Positions 7,965-20,551 are shown, numbered from the stretch's first letter. The stretch: 34,759 bases of DNA from Caulobacteraceae bacterium (GCA_003165275.1 PLSW01000385.1:1-34759); one strand, 5' to 3'. Notes: generated by a model from the sequence alone, not told the origin. Numbers and translations: made by a program.

Positions 7965-9767
7965 ATGCTCTACCGCCTCTTCCGTCTCGCCGGCCTGATC
8001 GCCCCCGCCGCCCTGATCCTGGCCGGCGCCCCGTCCTCGGCCGCCAACTTCGTCGGCAAGGTCACCACTCCGGACGGCAAGCCCGCCTATGGCGCCATGG
8101 TCACCGTCTTCTCCGCCGACCGCCAGGTCCGCCAGACCGTCTACACCGCCGAGGACGGGTCCTACGCCATCCGCACCGACATGGCCGGGGCGCTGACGGT
8201 CCGCGCCCGCCTGTCGGGCTTCGACGACGCCAGCCTCGGGGTCACCGCCGGCGCCGACCAGACCCAGCCGGTCAGCCTGCGTCTCGCCGGCTTCGCCGAC
8301 ACCGAAAGCGCCAACGAGGCCCTGTCGGCCTCGGCCTTCAACGCCCGGCTACCGTGGAAGAACCTCAAGCGGGACCGGCGGGCCTTCATCAGCCAGTGCA
8401 ACTACTGCCACCAGCTGGGCAACCTCACCACCCGATCCGCCCGCAGCCCGCACGACTGGATGGTCGAGATCAACAAGATGGAGGGCATCCTGGCCCTGCC
8501 CTCGGCGCGGGAAAAGCGGGTGTTCGCCGACACCCTGTCCCGCGGCTTTGACGGGGTTCCCTTCGCCGCCGTCCAGACCTACGGCGCCAGCGCCCAGCTG
8601 GCCCGGGCCAAGGTCCGCGAATGGAGCGTGGGCGACGACTACACCTTCATCCACGACGCGGACGTCGCCAAGGACGGCAAGGTCTATGGCACCGACGAGG
8701 GCCACGATGTGCTGTGGGTGCTGGATCGCCAGTCCGGCCACATCGACCGCTATCCGCTGCCCGCCAGCACCCTGCCCCGGGGCGGCAAGTTCTCGGGAAT
8801 GAAGCTGCCGATCGGCGTCTTCACCGGCAAGCACGGCCCGCACAGCATGGCCCAGACATCCGACGGTCGGATCTGGATCACCAACGCCCTGTCCTCGACC
8901 TTGATGTCCTTCGATCCGCGGACCAAGGCCTTCAAGACCTACGAGGTCGGCCACGACGCCCTCTATCCCCACACCATCCGCGTCGACAGCCACGACATCG
9001 TCTGGTTCACCATCGTCGCCTCCAACCAGATCGGCCGGTTCGACCCGAAGACTGAACAGATGACCGTGATCCGCCTGCCGTCCAACGGCTTCATCCGTTG
9101 GACCTCGGACATGCTGTTTCCGACCCTGATGCGGATCGGCAGCTGGTTCCCGGACCAGGCGGTGCACCTGAACCTCTCCACCCACCGGATGTTCGGCTTC
9201 TCGATCCTGGCCTTTCCCTATGGCATCGACGTCAATCCGAAGGACGGCTCGATCTGGTACGCCAAGCTCTACGCCTCCAGGATCGGGCGGATCGATCCGA
9301 AGACCCTGAACATCCAGGAGTGGGAGACCCCCATGAAGGGGCCGCGCCGCCCGCGCTTTGACGCATCGGGCGTGCTGTGGATCCCCGCTTTCGACGACGG
9401 GGGGCTGATGCGGTTCGACCCGGCGACCCAGGCCTTCCAGGGCTTCAAGATCCCGCCGATCGGCAAGGGCGAGTATGAAACGCCGTACGCCCTTAACGTC
9501 GATCGGCGCACCGGCGATATTTGGCTGGCGGCGAACAATTCCGACCGCATCCTGCGCTTCACCCCGGCGACCCGGACCTTCTTCAGCTACCCCAGCCCGA
9601 CCAGGGTGACGGTGCTGCGGGACTTCTCGTTCACCGACGACGGCCAGGTCTGCGCAAGCTCCTCGAACCTGCCCTCCTATGCCATCGAGGGCGGCCGCGG
9701 CGGCATCATCTGCCTTGAGCCAGAGGGGGGCGACAAGGACCGCCGGGCGCTAGGCGGCGCGAACTGA
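7965..9767 (+). CDS. Secreted multidomain protein: carboxypeptidase-regulatory-like domain, c-type haem motif, virginiamycin B lyase-like beta-propeller
   Basis: Start at 7965 (MLYRLFRLAGLIAPAALILAGAPSSAA signal peptide); VTTPDGKPAYGAMVTVF...DGSYAIRTD; single CNYCH; repeats such as DGRIWITNALSSTLMSFDPRTKAFKTYEV and GDIWLAANNSDRILRFTPATRTFFSY. Confidence 0.85.
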   Translation: MLYRLFRLAGLIAPAALILAGAPSSAANFVGKVTTPDGKPAYGAMVTVFSADRQVRQTVYTAEDGSYAIRTDMAGALTVRARLSGFDDASLGVTAGADQTQPVSLRLAGFADTESANEALSASAFNARLPWKNLKRDRRAFISQCNYCHQLGNLTTRSARSPHDWMVEINKMEGILALPSAREKRVFADTLSRGFDGVPFAAVQTYGASAQLARAKVREWSVGDDYTFIHDADVAKDGKVYGTDEGHDVLWVLDRQSGHIDRYPLPASTLPRGGKFSGMKLPIGVFTGKHGPHSMAQTSDGRIWITNALSSTLMSFDPRTKAFKTYEVGHDALYPHTIRVDSHDIVWFTIVASNQIGRFDPKTEQMTVIRLPSNGFIRWTSDMLFPTLMRIGSWFPDQAVHLNLSTHRMFGFSILAFPYGIDVNPKDGSIWYAKLYASRIGRIDPKTLNIQEWETPMKGPRRPRFDASGVLWIPAFDDGGLMRFDPATQAFQGFKIPPIGKGEYETPYALNVDRRTGDIWLAANNSDRILRFTPATRTFFSYPSPTRVTVLRDFSFTDDGQVCASSSNLPSYAIEGGRGGIICLEPEGGDKDRRALGGAN

Positions 9768-9886
9768 CGGGAATGGCTGCAACTCGACCTGGTCGTCGAC
9801 CCGGCCGAAAAGCCTTGGCGTTACTCAATGACGTGCCGGAAACTCACGCCTACACCCTCTACGCCTGGGAGGTCTGGCGAGGGTGC

Positions 9887-10311
9887 GGTCAGGTTAACCC
9901 GGCCATTTCGCAAAACCCCTGCCCTTCCGAAATCTAGGCGCGGATTTCCTGCAACCACAGCTGATGTGCCGCGGCGCGGAAGTACTTCAGCGTTCGCCGG
10001 CTGAGTGATCAGGAACCTCTGCGCCGAGGCCCTGGACTTGCATCCCCGCTGCCGCCGCGCGTGTTGTCGGGTCTTCCGTGTCCCGTTTCCGTTGCATCGC
10101 AAGGACTACCGCCTCCCCCTCACCACTGACGGACCGCCACAAATACATCCGCCGTCCGCCGACCTTGCAGACCCTCTCGTCCAGATGCCGGCGAGGCGAC
10201 GGCGCCGGCCGGTGACGCCTCAAGCGGCGCGCAATTTGGCGCCCAAACTTGATCGTGCGGCAGACTTGAACCCTTGCTACTCGATCGAGCAGTGTCGGAC
10301 CGATCCGGTGG
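9887..10311 (-). mobile_element. Decayed IS6-family transposase, internally deleted
   Basis: Minus strand: IKFGRQIARRLRRHRPAPSPRRHLDERVCKVGGRRMYLWRSVSGEGEAVVLAMQRKRDT (IS6 DDE region), then frameshifted SAQRFL and SRRTLKYFRAAAHQLWLQEIRA-stop (C-terminus), followed by an end sequence (tagatttcggaagggcaggggt...gggttaacctgacc) shared with 32519-32570. Confidence 0.85.
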
Positions 10312-10522
10312 GTTGTTGCCGCGCCCGCAATTTTTTCGGCGAGGCGACGTGATAGGTTGAATCGCCAGCGCGCCGCGCCCAGGCCGCGACGGGGGTGAAT
10401 TGACAGTTGTTCCATCGCATCGCATCCAGCGGATCAGATCGAAGTCGGGCGGCGCCCGACAGCGCGCACGCCCGGCTTGGCGATGTCGCGGTCAGAGCCC
10501 GGCGCGATCGATATGGAGCCCG

Positions 10523-12112
10523 ATGACTGACCGGACAGCCACTGCGCGATCGACCGGTCCCGGCTTACCGCCGCCACGTGACACAGTCGCAGGGTCGGCG
10601 AATGCCGCTTGCGTCCCGTCGTTTGTTTCGCCTCGGCGCATTGCGCCCCTAATCATCGCCCTCGCCGGGCTGGCTCTGGCCGGCTGCGCCGTAGGTCCCA
10701 ATTTCAAGACCCCGGCGGCCCCGGCCATTAGCGGCGTGGCCGCCGAGCCTCTGGCGACCACCGTCTCCACCCCGGACGTCGCTCAGGGCGGGGCGCAACG
10801 TTTCGATGTCGGATCGGACCTCCCTGACGCGTGGTGGACGCTGTTTCACTCGCAGCCGCTCAACGACCTGGTCGAGCAGGCGCTGACCAACAACCACGAC
10901 CTCAAGGCCGCCCAGGCGGCCCTGCGGGTGGCCCACGAGAACGTCCTGGCTCAGCGGGGCGTCTATTTTCCCAGTGTCGGGCTTGGCTTCGACGCGACCC
11001 GCCAGCGGCAGTCCGGGGCCATCGCGCCTACGCCCAGCAACAACGCCTTTGAGTACAGTCTCTATACGCCGCAGGTCAGCGTCTCCTACGCCCTCGACGT
11101 CTTCGGGCTCAATCGGCGCAATACGGAATCGATCAAGGCCCAGGAACAGGCCGTCCGGTTCCAGATGATCGCCACCCACATCACCCTGACTTCCAACGTC
11201 GCCACCGCGGCGATCCAACTCGGCGCGTTACAGTCGCAGGTCGATGCGACGCGCGAGCTTGTGGAGATCAACACCAAGGGCCTGCAGATTCTGCGCGAAC
11301 AGTTCGCCAAGGGCTATGCGAGCCGCCTCGACGTCGCCGCCCAGGAGGCGCAGTTGGCGCAGGTGGCGGCCGCCCTGCCCCCGCTCGCCAAGCAGCTGGC
11401 CCAGCAGCGCGACCTGCTTGCGGCGCTGACCGGGCGCTATCCGAGCCAGATGGCCGGCGCGACCTTCGACCTCGCCAGCCTGCAGCTGCCCGCGGACCTG
11501 CCGGTGAGCCTGCCCTCGGCCCTGGTGGCCCAGCGGCCGGACGTGCGCCAGGCCGAGGCGACGCTGCACGCGGCGAGCGCCCAGATCGGCGTCGCCGTGG
11601 CCAACCGGCTGCCAAATATCGCGCTCACCGCCAATGCCGGCAGCACGGCCGTGGCCATGGGTCAGCTGTTCCAGTCGGGAACGGGTTTTTGGGCCGTCGG
11701 CGCCGCCGTGACCGCCCCGGTGTTTGAGGGCGGAACCCTGCTCCACCAGGAACGGGCGGCGCGGGCCGCCTATGTCGAGGCGGCCGAGCAGTACCGCGGC
11801 ACGGTGATCAACGCGTTTCAGAATGTCGCCGACACCTTGGCCGCCCTCCAGCAGGACGCCGAGGGTCTGAAAGCCGCCGCCGCCGCCGAGCAGGCCGCCA
11901 AGCTGACGCTTGCGGCTTCACAGCGGCAGGTGCGGGACGGATACGCCAACTACCTGGCGCTGATGAGCGCCGAACAGGCCTATCAGCAGGCCCGGATCGG
12001 CCTGGCGCAGGCGCAGGCGAACCGCCTGTCCGACACCGCGGCCCTGTTCCAGGCCCTGGGCGGTGGATGGTGGCGACAAGCGGATTTGGCCAAGGACCAC
12101 GATGACCATTAG
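10523..12112 (+). CDS. Efflux transporter outer membrane factor, NodT family lipoprotein
   Basis: Lipobox ALAGCAVGPNF, typical NodT-family DAWWTLFHSQPLNDLVEQALTNNHDLKAAQAALR; likely start 10523 (MTDRTATARS) inside ORF 10400-12112. Confidence 0.9.
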   Translation: MTDRTATARSTGPGLPPPRDTVAGSANAACVPSFVSPRRIAPLIIALAGLALAGCAVGPNFKTPAAPAISGVAAEPLATTVSTPDVAQGGAQRFDVGSDLPDAWWTLFHSQPLNDLVEQALTNNHDLKAAQAALRVAHENVLAQRGVYFPSVGLGFDATRQRQSGAIAPTPSNNAFEYSLYTPQVSVSYALDVFGLNRRNTESIKAQEQAVRFQMIATHITLTSNVATAAIQLGALQSQVDATRELVEINTKGLQILREQFAKGYASRLDVAAQEAQLAQVAAALPPLAKQLAQQRDLLAALTGRYPSQMAGATFDLASLQLPADLPVSLPSALVAQRPDVRQAEATLHAASAQIGVAVANRLPNIALTANAGSTAVAMGQLFQSGTGFWAVGAAVTAPVFEGGTLLHQERAARAAYVEAAEQYRGTVINAFQNVADTLAALQQDAEGLKAAAAAEQAAKLTLAASQRQVRDGYANYLALMSAEQAYQQARIGLAQAQANRLSDTAALFQALGGGWWRQADLAKDHDDH

Positions 12113-13277
12113 GCTTCCTGATCGACCGTCAGCGCGGCGCTGGCGCCGTACGCTTGTGCGGATCACGGTGTCCGCCGGCCTGGCCCTGGCCGGCTGTTCG
12201 GCCAAGACCGACGACAAGGCGGCGTCCGGGTCCGACACCGCGCGGCTGGTCACCCTGACGACCGCCCAGCGGAGCCACATCCGCGTCTACACCGTGGCGC
12301 TCTCGACCTTTCACAAGGTGATCGAGACCACCGGCGTGGTCGACTACGACAACGACCACGCCACCAGCGTGCTGGCGCCCTTCTCGGGACCGGTCGCGCG
12401 GATGCTGGTGTCGCCCGGCCAGAGGGTGAAGGAAGGCGACGCCCTGGCGACGGTGATCTCCCCCGACTTCGCCGTGGCGGTCAGCACCTACCGCAAGGCC
12501 ATCGTCACCGCGGACAACGCCCGCAAGCTGGCGGACATCGACAAGGACCTCGTGCAACACAACGGGGTCTCGCAGCGCGAGGCGCGGCAGGCGGAGACCG
12601 ACGCGGCCAGCGCCGAGGCCGACCGGGAGGCCGCCCTGCAGATGCTGGTTTCGCTGAAGGTCGACCCCCAGACCATCAAGGCCGTCCAGCAGGGCCGTCC
12701 GACGGCGGCCATCGAAGGCGTGATCCGCTCGCCGGTCAGCGGCACCGTGGTGGAGAAGCTGATCACGCCGGGCGAACTCCTGCAGGCGGGAACGACCCCC
12801 AGCTTCACCGTCGCAAACCTGTCCCGCGTCTGGGTCATGGCGCAGATTTCCGAATCCGACCTGGGGTCGGTCAGCCTCGGGGATTCCGCGCAGGTGGAAA
12901 CCGGCGCATCCGCCACGCCGATTCCCGGAACCGTGGCCAACATCCCGGCCCTGGTGAATCCCGACACCCGGGCGGTCGTCGCCCGGGTCGTGGTCGACAA
13001 TCCGTCCGGCGTCCTGAAGAAGCAGATGTACGTGCGCGTGCGCATCCAGGCGCGGCAGGAGATCACCGGGCTGCTGATCCCGGCCTCGGCGATCCTACGC
13101 GATGATGAAAACCTGCCGTTCGTCTATGTCGCCGATCCCAGCGGCGGCTTTGCGCGGCGACATGTGATTCTCGGCTATCGCACCGGCGACCAGTTCGACA
13201 TCACCGGCGGCCTGCAGACCGGCGACCGCATCGTGGTGGACGGCGGCGTCTTCGTTCAATTCATGCAGAGCCAGTGA
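12102..13277 (+). CDS. Efflux RND transporter periplasmic adaptor subunit (HlyD/CzcB-like)
   Basis: Signal/lipobox GLALAGCSAK; barrel-sandwich motif (APFSGPVARMLVSPGQRVKEGDALATV), GVIRSPVSGTVVEKLITPGELLQAG; start overlaps the NodT gene end. Confidence 0.9.
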   Translation: MTIRLPDRPSARRWRRTLVRITVSAGLALAGCSAKTDDKAASGSDTARLVTLTTAQRSHIRVYTVALSTFHKVIETTGVVDYDNDHATSVLAPFSGPVARMLVSPGQRVKEGDALATVISPDFAVAVSTYRKAIVTADNARKLADIDKDLVQHNGVSQREARQAETDAASAEADREAALQMLVSLKVDPQTIKAVQQGRPTAAIEGVIRSPVSGTVVEKLITPGELLQAGTTPSFTVANLSRVWVMAQISESDLGSVSLGDSAQVETGASATPIPGTVANIPALVNPDTRAVVARVVVDNPSGVLKKQMYVRVRIQARQEITGLLIPASAILRDDENLPFVYVADPSGGFARRHVILGYRTGDQFDITGGLQTGDRIVVDGGVFVQFMQSQ

Positions 13278-16200
13278 GCGAAACGCCGCCGCCCTCCCCG
13301 TCCACGCCGACCTCCGCGTCGGTGATGAACCGGATCGTCGCCGCGTCCGTGCGCCAGCCGCTGCTGATCGCCCTGCTGACGATGGTGCTGATCGCCACCG
13401 GAATCTGGTCGCTCAGCCGCCTCTCGGTGGACGCCTATCCCGACCTGTCGCCGCCGATGGTCGAAATCATCACCCAATGGCCGGGCCATACCGCCGAGGA
13501 GGTGGAGCGGCTGATCACCGTGCCGGTCGAGTTGGGCATGAACGGCGTCCCCAAGACCGCGATCACCCGCTCGATCTCCCTCTACGGCCTGTCCGACGTC
13601 ATCATCACCTACCAGGACGGCGCCGAAAAGAACGCGGCGCGGCAGGAGGTCTTCAACCGCCTCGGCGATCTGACCCTGCCGAGCGGCGTGACCCCGTCGG
13701 TGTCGCCGCTCTCCTCGCCGTCCGGACTGATCTATCGCTACGTGCTGCAGAGCCCCGACCGCTCGCCGATGGAGCTGAAGACCTTCGAGGACTGGGTCGT
13801 CGAGCCCCAGTACAAGGCCGTTCCCGGCGTCGCCGACGATTCGGGATTCGGCGGCGGGACCATGCAGTACCAGGTGCTGTTCGACCCGGCCCGCCTCGCC
13901 GCGGTGGGGCTGTCCGTCTCCCAGGTCGAGACCTCCCTCGGGGCCAACAACGCCAACGCCGGCGGCGGCTTCTATTCGCAGGGCGGCCAGTTCTACTACG
14001 TCCGCGGCCAGGGCCGGCTGACCAGCGTCGAGGACATCGGCAATGTGGTCGTGGCCGTCCACTCCGGCGCGCCGATCCTGGTCAAGGACATCGGCCGGGT
14101 CGTCATCGGCATCGCGCCGCGGCTGGGCGAGTTCGGCTACGAAAAGCAGAACGACGCCGTCGAGGGGGTCATCCTCCTGCGCACCGGCGAGAAGACCCAG
14201 GACGTGCTCAAACGGGTCGAGGCCCGCACCAAGCTGCTCAACGAGCAGATTTTACCCAAGGACATCAAGGTCGTCCCCTTCTACGATCGCACCGACCTGA
14301 TCACCCTGACCACCCAGATCGTGGAGCAGAACCTGCTGCGCGGCATGCTGCTGGTGGTCGTGGTGCTGATCTTCTTCCTCTACGATTTCCGGGCCGGGCT
14401 GATCGTCGCCGTCACAATTCCCCTCGCCCTGCTGTTCGCCTTCACCTGTCTCAATGTGCAGAACGCCTCGGCCAACCTGCTTTCCATCGGCGCCGTGGAC
14501 TTCGGGATTCTGGTCGATGGGGCGGTGGTGATGGTGGAGAACATCTTCCGCCAGATCGCCCTTCGCCACGGCGCGCCGCTGAATGTGCGGGAGGTCATCC
14601 GCGACGCGGCCGCCGAGGTGGACCGACCGCTGTTCTACGCCGTCGCCGTGATCGTGGTCAGCTTCCTGCCGATCTACGTCCTGTCCGGCCCGTCGGGCAC
14701 CCTGTTCAAGCCGATGGCGGACACGATGATCTTCGCCCTCATCGGGGCCCTGGCCGTCACTCTGGTGCTGCTGCCGGTGCTGTGCGCCTGGTTCATGCGC
14801 CGGGGCGTGCGCGAGCGCCGCAACGCCGCCTTCGAGGCGGTCAAATCCCTCTACACCAAGGGGCTGGATTTCTGCCTCGCTCATCGCTGGGGAACGATCG
14901 GCGCATCCGGCGTCCTGCTGGCCGCCTCCCTGCTGCTGATCCCGGCCATCGGCGCTGAGTTCATGCCGCAGCTGGACGAGGGGGCGCTCTGGGTGCGGGC
15001 GACGATGCCGTACACCATCTCATTCGACGAATCCGCCAAGGTCACCCCCAAGATCCGCGACATCCTGCGCGGCTTCCCGGAGGTGACGACGGTCTCGTCG
15101 GAGCTGGGCCGTCCCGATGACGGCACCGACGCGACAGGCTTCTTCAACGTCGAATTCTTTGTGGGCCTCAAGCCCTATGCGCAGTGGCGGGGGCCCTACC
15201 ACACCAAGGCGGCGCTGATCGCGGCCATCAACAGAAAGCTCAAGGGCTTTCCGGGGATCATCTTCAACTACACCCAGCCGGCGGAAGACGCCGTCGACGA
15301 GGCCGAGACCGGCCTGAAGAGCGCCCTGGCGGTCAAGGTGTTCGGCCCGGACCTGGACACCCTCCAGACCAAGGGCAAGTCCATCAAGCAGATCCTGGAG
15401 GGGGTTCGCGGCATCCATGACGTGACCCTGGTGCGCGAACTGGGCCAACCCAGCCTGACCATCGACATCGACCGGGCCAAGATCGCGCGCTACGGCCTGA
15501 ACGTCGCCGACATCAACAGCCTGATCACCACCGCCATCGGCGGCGATGTCGCCACCCAGGTCGTGCAAGGCGAAAAGCAGTTCGACCTCGTCGTGCGCCT
15601 CGACCACCAATACCGGGACAACCCCGAGGAGATCGGGAACATCCTGGTCGCCACCCCCGGCGGGCAGCAGATTCCGCTCAAGGAGTTCGCCGACATCAAG
15701 GTGACCAACGGCGCGTCCTTCATCTACCGCCAGGACAACTCCCGGTACATCGGGGTGCAGTTCTCGGTGGAGGGCCGCGATCTGGCCGGGGCGGTGGAGG
15801 ACGCCATGCGCCAGGTGAACGGCAAGGTGTCGCTGCCGCAGGGCTATCGCCTCGACTGGGGCGGCCAATACACCGACTACACGGCTTCCCGCGGCCAGCT
15901 GAAGCTGATCCTGCCGCTGACCGCCTTCCTGATCTTCATGCTGCTGTTCGCCCTCTACAGCAATTTCAAGTTCCCCTTCATCACCATCGTCGGGGTGGTG
16001 CTGTCCGCGCCCGTGGGCGGGATCATTGCGCTCTGGATCACCGGCACGCCGTTCTCGGTGTCCTCGGGGGTGGGATTCCTCGCCCTGTTCGGGGTCTCGG
16101 TGCAGACGGCCGTCGTCTACATCTCCTACGTCAACGAGCTGCGCAAAGCCGGGGCGCCGACCACCGACGCCATCCGTGAAGCGGCCATCCTGCGGCTGCG

Positions 16201-16399
16201 CCCGATCATGATGACCGCCCTGGTCGCGGCCCTCGGCCTGCTTCCGGCGGCCCTGGCGACGGGGGTCGGCACGGACTCGCAGCGGCCGTTCGCCCTGGTG
16301 ATCGTCAGCGGCCTGTTCACCCGGCTTTTGATCAGCGTCTTCCTGATGCCGGTGCTCTACACCCTGGTGGCCCGTCCAGATGATCGGCTGGAGGTCTGA
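13274..16399 (+). CDS. CzcA/CusA family (heavy-metal-efflux type) RND transporter
   Basis: 1041 aa; LSRLSVDAYPDLSPPMVEIITQWPGHTAEEVERLITVPVE, SIGAVDFGILVDGAVVMVENIFR, FGPDLDTLQTKGKSI as in CzcA/CusA proteins. Confidence 0.93.
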   Translation: MSETPPPSPSTPTSASVMNRIVAASVRQPLLIALLTMVLIATGIWSLSRLSVDAYPDLSPPMVEIITQWPGHTAEEVERLITVPVELGMNGVPKTAITRSISLYGLSDVIITYQDGAEKNAARQEVFNRLGDLTLPSGVTPSVSPLSSPSGLIYRYVLQSPDRSPMELKTFEDWVVEPQYKAVPGVADDSGFGGGTMQYQVLFDPARLAAVGLSVSQVETSLGANNANAGGGFYSQGGQFYYVRGQGRLTSVEDIGNVVVAVHSGAPILVKDIGRVVIGIAPRLGEFGYEKQNDAVEGVILLRTGEKTQDVLKRVEARTKLLNEQILPKDIKVVPFYDRTDLITLTTQIVEQNLLRGMLLVVVVLIFFLYDFRAGLIVAVTIPLALLFAFTCLNVQNASANLLSIGAVDFGILVDGAVVMVENIFRQIALRHGAPLNVREVIRDAAAEVDRPLFYAVAVIVVSFLPIYVLSGPSGTLFKPMADTMIFALIGALAVTLVLLPVLCAWFMRRGVRERRNAAFEAVKSLYTKGLDFCLAHRWGTIGASGVLLAASLLLIPAIGAEFMPQLDEGALWVRATMPYTISFDESAKVTPKIRDILRGFPEVTTVSSELGRPDDGTDATGFFNVEFFVGLKPYAQWRGPYHTKAALIAAINRKLKGFPGIIFNYTQPAEDAVDEAETGLKSALAVKVFGPDLDTLQTKGKSIKQILEGVRGIHDVTLVRELGQPSLTIDIDRAKIARYGLNVADINSLITTAIGGDVATQVVQGEKQFDLVVRLDHQYRDNPEEIGNILVATPGGQQIPLKEFADIKVTNGASFIYRQDNSRYIGVQFSVEGRDLAGAVEDAMRQVNGKVSLPQGYRLDWGGQYTDYTASRGQLKLILPLTAFLIFMLLFALYSNFKFPFITIVGVVLSAPVGGIIALWITGTPFSVSSGVGFLALFGVSVQTAVVYISYVNELRKAGAPTTDAIREAAILRLRPIMMTALVAALGLLPAALATGVGTDSQRPFALVIVSGLFTRLLISVFLMPVLYTLVARPDDRLEV

Positions 16400-16498
16400 C
16401 CTACTGAGCCGCCACCTAGCCGCCTAAGGATGCCGTGGGGTTTGAACTGGGCCTCAACGATCGCTGGCGGTCCTGACCCGACTGGGTCCGGCGGTTGA

Positions 16499-18166
<1,668 letters not shown>

Positions 18167-18173
18167 CGGGCGA

Positions 18174-19007
18174 TCACCTGGGCTGGAGGGCGAAGGCCAC
18201 GCAGGCCTTGAGAACGTCGGTCAGCACCCCGCGCATCGGCGCGGCGCGGGCGGGGTCGTAGGCGGTGGGCCAGGCGGCCGGCGTGGGCGGCGCCGCTGGC
18301 TCGTCCATGTAGCCGCGGCAGGCCAGCTCCATCTGGATGGCGTGGACGCCCCGCCCCGGCGCGCCGTAGTGACGGGTGGTCCAACCGCCCTTGAACCGGC
18401 CGTCGGTCACGTGGGGAAGGCCGCTGGCCGCGCAGATCGCCGCCACCGCCGCGCTCAGCAGCGCATCGCAAGCGGCGCCGCTGTTCGTGCCGATGTTGAA
18501 CTGGGGCAGTTCGCCCTCAAACAGCCGCGGAATGCGCGAGCGGATCGAGTGGGCGTCATAGAGGACGACCCGACCGTGGCGCGCGCGCAGGCGCTCGATC
18601 TGCCGGGTCAACGCATCATGGTAGGGATCGAAATAGGCCGACCGCCGCGCGGCGATCTCCCCCGCGCCCGGCGTCTCGCCCGGCCGATAGAGCGGCTCGC
18701 CGTCAAAAGTGGTGGTCGGGCAAAGCTCGGTGGTCGCCTGTCCCGGATAGAGGGATGCGCCGCTGGGATCGCGGTTGACGTCGATCACCGTGCGGCTGAT
18801 CGCCGTGCGCACCGTGGTCGCGCCCAGATCGGCCGCAAAGGCGTAGAGGCGGTCCACCCACCAGTCGGCGTCGCGGCAGGCGAGCCAGGGGGAGGCGAGA
18901 CCGGGGGCGATGTCGGCGGGGATTTCAGTCCCGGTGTGGGGAAAGGCGACGATCAGGGGCGCGTCCCCTTGCCTCACATCCAACCAGGACGGATCGGCGG
19001 GCGTCAT
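18174..19007 (-). CDS. hutG: N-formylglutamate deformylase/amidohydrolase
   Basis: 277 aa; FGase-family motifs ([59 protein letters not shown]); inside hut operon. Confidence 0.93.
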   Translation of the reverse strand: MTPADPSWLDVRQGDAPLIVAFPHTGTEIPADIAPGLASPWLACRDADWWVDRLYAFAADLGATTVRTAISRTVIDVNRDPSGASLYPGQATTELCPTTTFDGEPLYRPGETPGAGEIAARRSAYFDPYHDALTRQIERLRARHGRVVLYDAHSIRSRIPRLFEGELPQFNIGTNSGAACDALLSAAVAAICAASGLPHVTDGRFKGGWTTRHYGAPGRGVHAIQMELACRGYMDEPAAPPTPAAWPTAYDPARAAPMRGVLTDVLKACVAFALQPR

Positions 19008-20551
19008 TTCGCGAGGTCCACGCCAGGTAGGTCCACGCCTGCCGCGGCGATCACCGCGCCATCCCGAACCAGGGCCACGGCGGCCGCGAGATCGGGATGC
19101 ATGTGCCGGTCCTCGTCGAGATGGGGCACGTCCCGGCGCAGGCGCGCGCGCACCGCCTCCAGGGGACCGCTCGAGGTCAGGGGCGCATGGAAATCGCAGC
19201 CCTGCGCCGCCGCCAGCAACTCGATCGCCACCACCGCGCAGGCGTTTTCCGCCATGCCCAGCAGCCGCCGGGCCCCGTGGGCGGCCATGGAGACGTGGTC
19301 CTCCTGGTTGGCGGAGGTGGGGATGGAATCGACGCTGGCCGGATAGGCCTTCTGCTTGTTCTCCGACACCAGGGCCGCGGCGGTCACCTGGGGGATCATG
19401 AAGCCGGAATTCAGCCCCGGCCTGGGGGTCAGGAAGGCCGGCAAGCCGGACAGGGCCGGATCGACCAGCATGGCGATGCGCCGCTCGGCCAGGGAGCCGA
19501 TCTCGCAGATGGCCAGGGCGATCATGTCGGCGGCGAAGGCCACCGGCTCGGCGTGGAAGTTGCCGCCGGACAGCGCCTCGGCCTGGCCGTCATCGCACTG
19601 GAAGATCAAGGGGTTGTCTGTGACGCCGTTGGCCTCGTCCTCCAAGGTCCGCGCCGCCTGGCGCAGCACGCCCAGGGCCGCGCCCATGACCTGCGGCTGA
19701 CAGCGCAGGCAGTAGGGATCCTGCACCCGCTCATCATCCTGCCGGTGCGAGGCGCGGATGGCCGAGCCCGCCATCAGGACCCGCAGGGTCTCGGCGGCCT
19801 CGATCTGGCCCGCGTGGCGGCGCAGGGCGTGGATACGCGGGTCGAACGGGGTGTCGGATCCCTTTGCCGCCTCGGTGGCCATGGCGCCCGTGACAAGGGC
19901 CGACTGGAACAGGCGCTCGGCCTCGAACAGGCCGGCAAGGGCGTTGGCGGTGGAGAACTGGGTGCCGTTCAGCAGCGCCAGGCCCTCTTTCGGCCCGGGC
20001 TCAAGCGGCCGGAGCCCCGCCTGTGCGAGGGCCGCCTCGGCGGGAAGGACCGCGCCGCCGACGATGATGTCGCCGACGCCGATCATCGCCGCGGCCATAT
20101 GGGCCAGGGGCGCGAGGTCGCCCGAGGCGCCCACTGAACCCTGGCAGGGGATCACCGGGACAAGGTCCTGGACCAGCATGGCCTCAAGCAGCGCCACGGT
20201 GGCCGGCGCGACCCCGGAGGCGCCCTGCGCCAGGCTAGCCAGCTTCAGCGCCAGCATCAGCCGGGCGATGGGCTTGGGCATGGCCTCGCCGACGCCGGCG
20301 GCGTGGGACAGGACGATGTTGCGCTGGAGCCGGGCGAGATCCCCGTCGGCGATACGGACGTTGGCCAGCTTCCCGAAACCGGTGTTGACCCCATAGACCG
20401 GCTCGCCGCGCGCCAGGATCACCGCCACGGCGGCGGCGCTTCGGGCGATTGCCGGCGCGGCCAGGGGCGACAGGCGCACCGCCGCGCCGCGATAAATCGC
20501 CCGCCACTGATCGAGGCGAACGTCACCCGGTATGAGAACCAAGGCGCTCAT
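19004..20551 (-). CDS. hutH: Histidine ammonia-lyase
   Basis: MIO-forming ASG in [32 protein letters not shown]. Start at 20551 ([11 protein letters not shown]) overlaps the hutI stop; longer ORF start at 20731 rejected. Confidence 0.96.
   Translation of the reverse strand: MSALVLIPGDVRLDQWRAIYRGAAVRLSPLAAPAIARSAAAVAVILARGEPVYGVNTGFGKLANVRIADGDLARLQRNIVLSHAAGVGEAMPKPIARLMLALKLASLAQGASGVAPATVALLEAMLVQDLVPVIPCQGSVGASGDLAPLAHMAAAMIGVGDIIVGGAVLPAEAALAQAGLRPLEPGPKEGLALLNGTQFSTANALAGLFEAERLFQSALVTGAMATEAAKGSDTPFDPRIHALRRHAGQIEAAETLRVLMAGSAIRASHRQDDERVQDPYCLRCQPQVMGAALGVLRQAARTLEDEANGVTDNPLIFQCDDGQAEALSGGNFHAEPVAFAADMIALAICEIGSLAERRIAMLVDPALSGLPAFLTPRPGLNSGFMIPQVTAAALVSENKQKAYPASVDSIPTSANQEDHVSMAAHGARRLLGMAENACAVVAIELLAAAQGCDFHAPLTSSGPLEAVRARLRRDVPHLDEDRHMHPDLAAAVALVRDGAVIAAAGVDLPGVDLAK

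Noticed and set aside
9987-10415. 142-aa minus ORF as a functional gene
   Set aside because: Contains only a central IS6 transposase fragment followed by frame-shifted sequence; reported as an IS remnant instead.
13477-14958. 493-aa ORF in another frame inside the CzcA-like gene
   Set aside because: R/G/P-rich out-of-frame translation of a well-conserved RND transporter.
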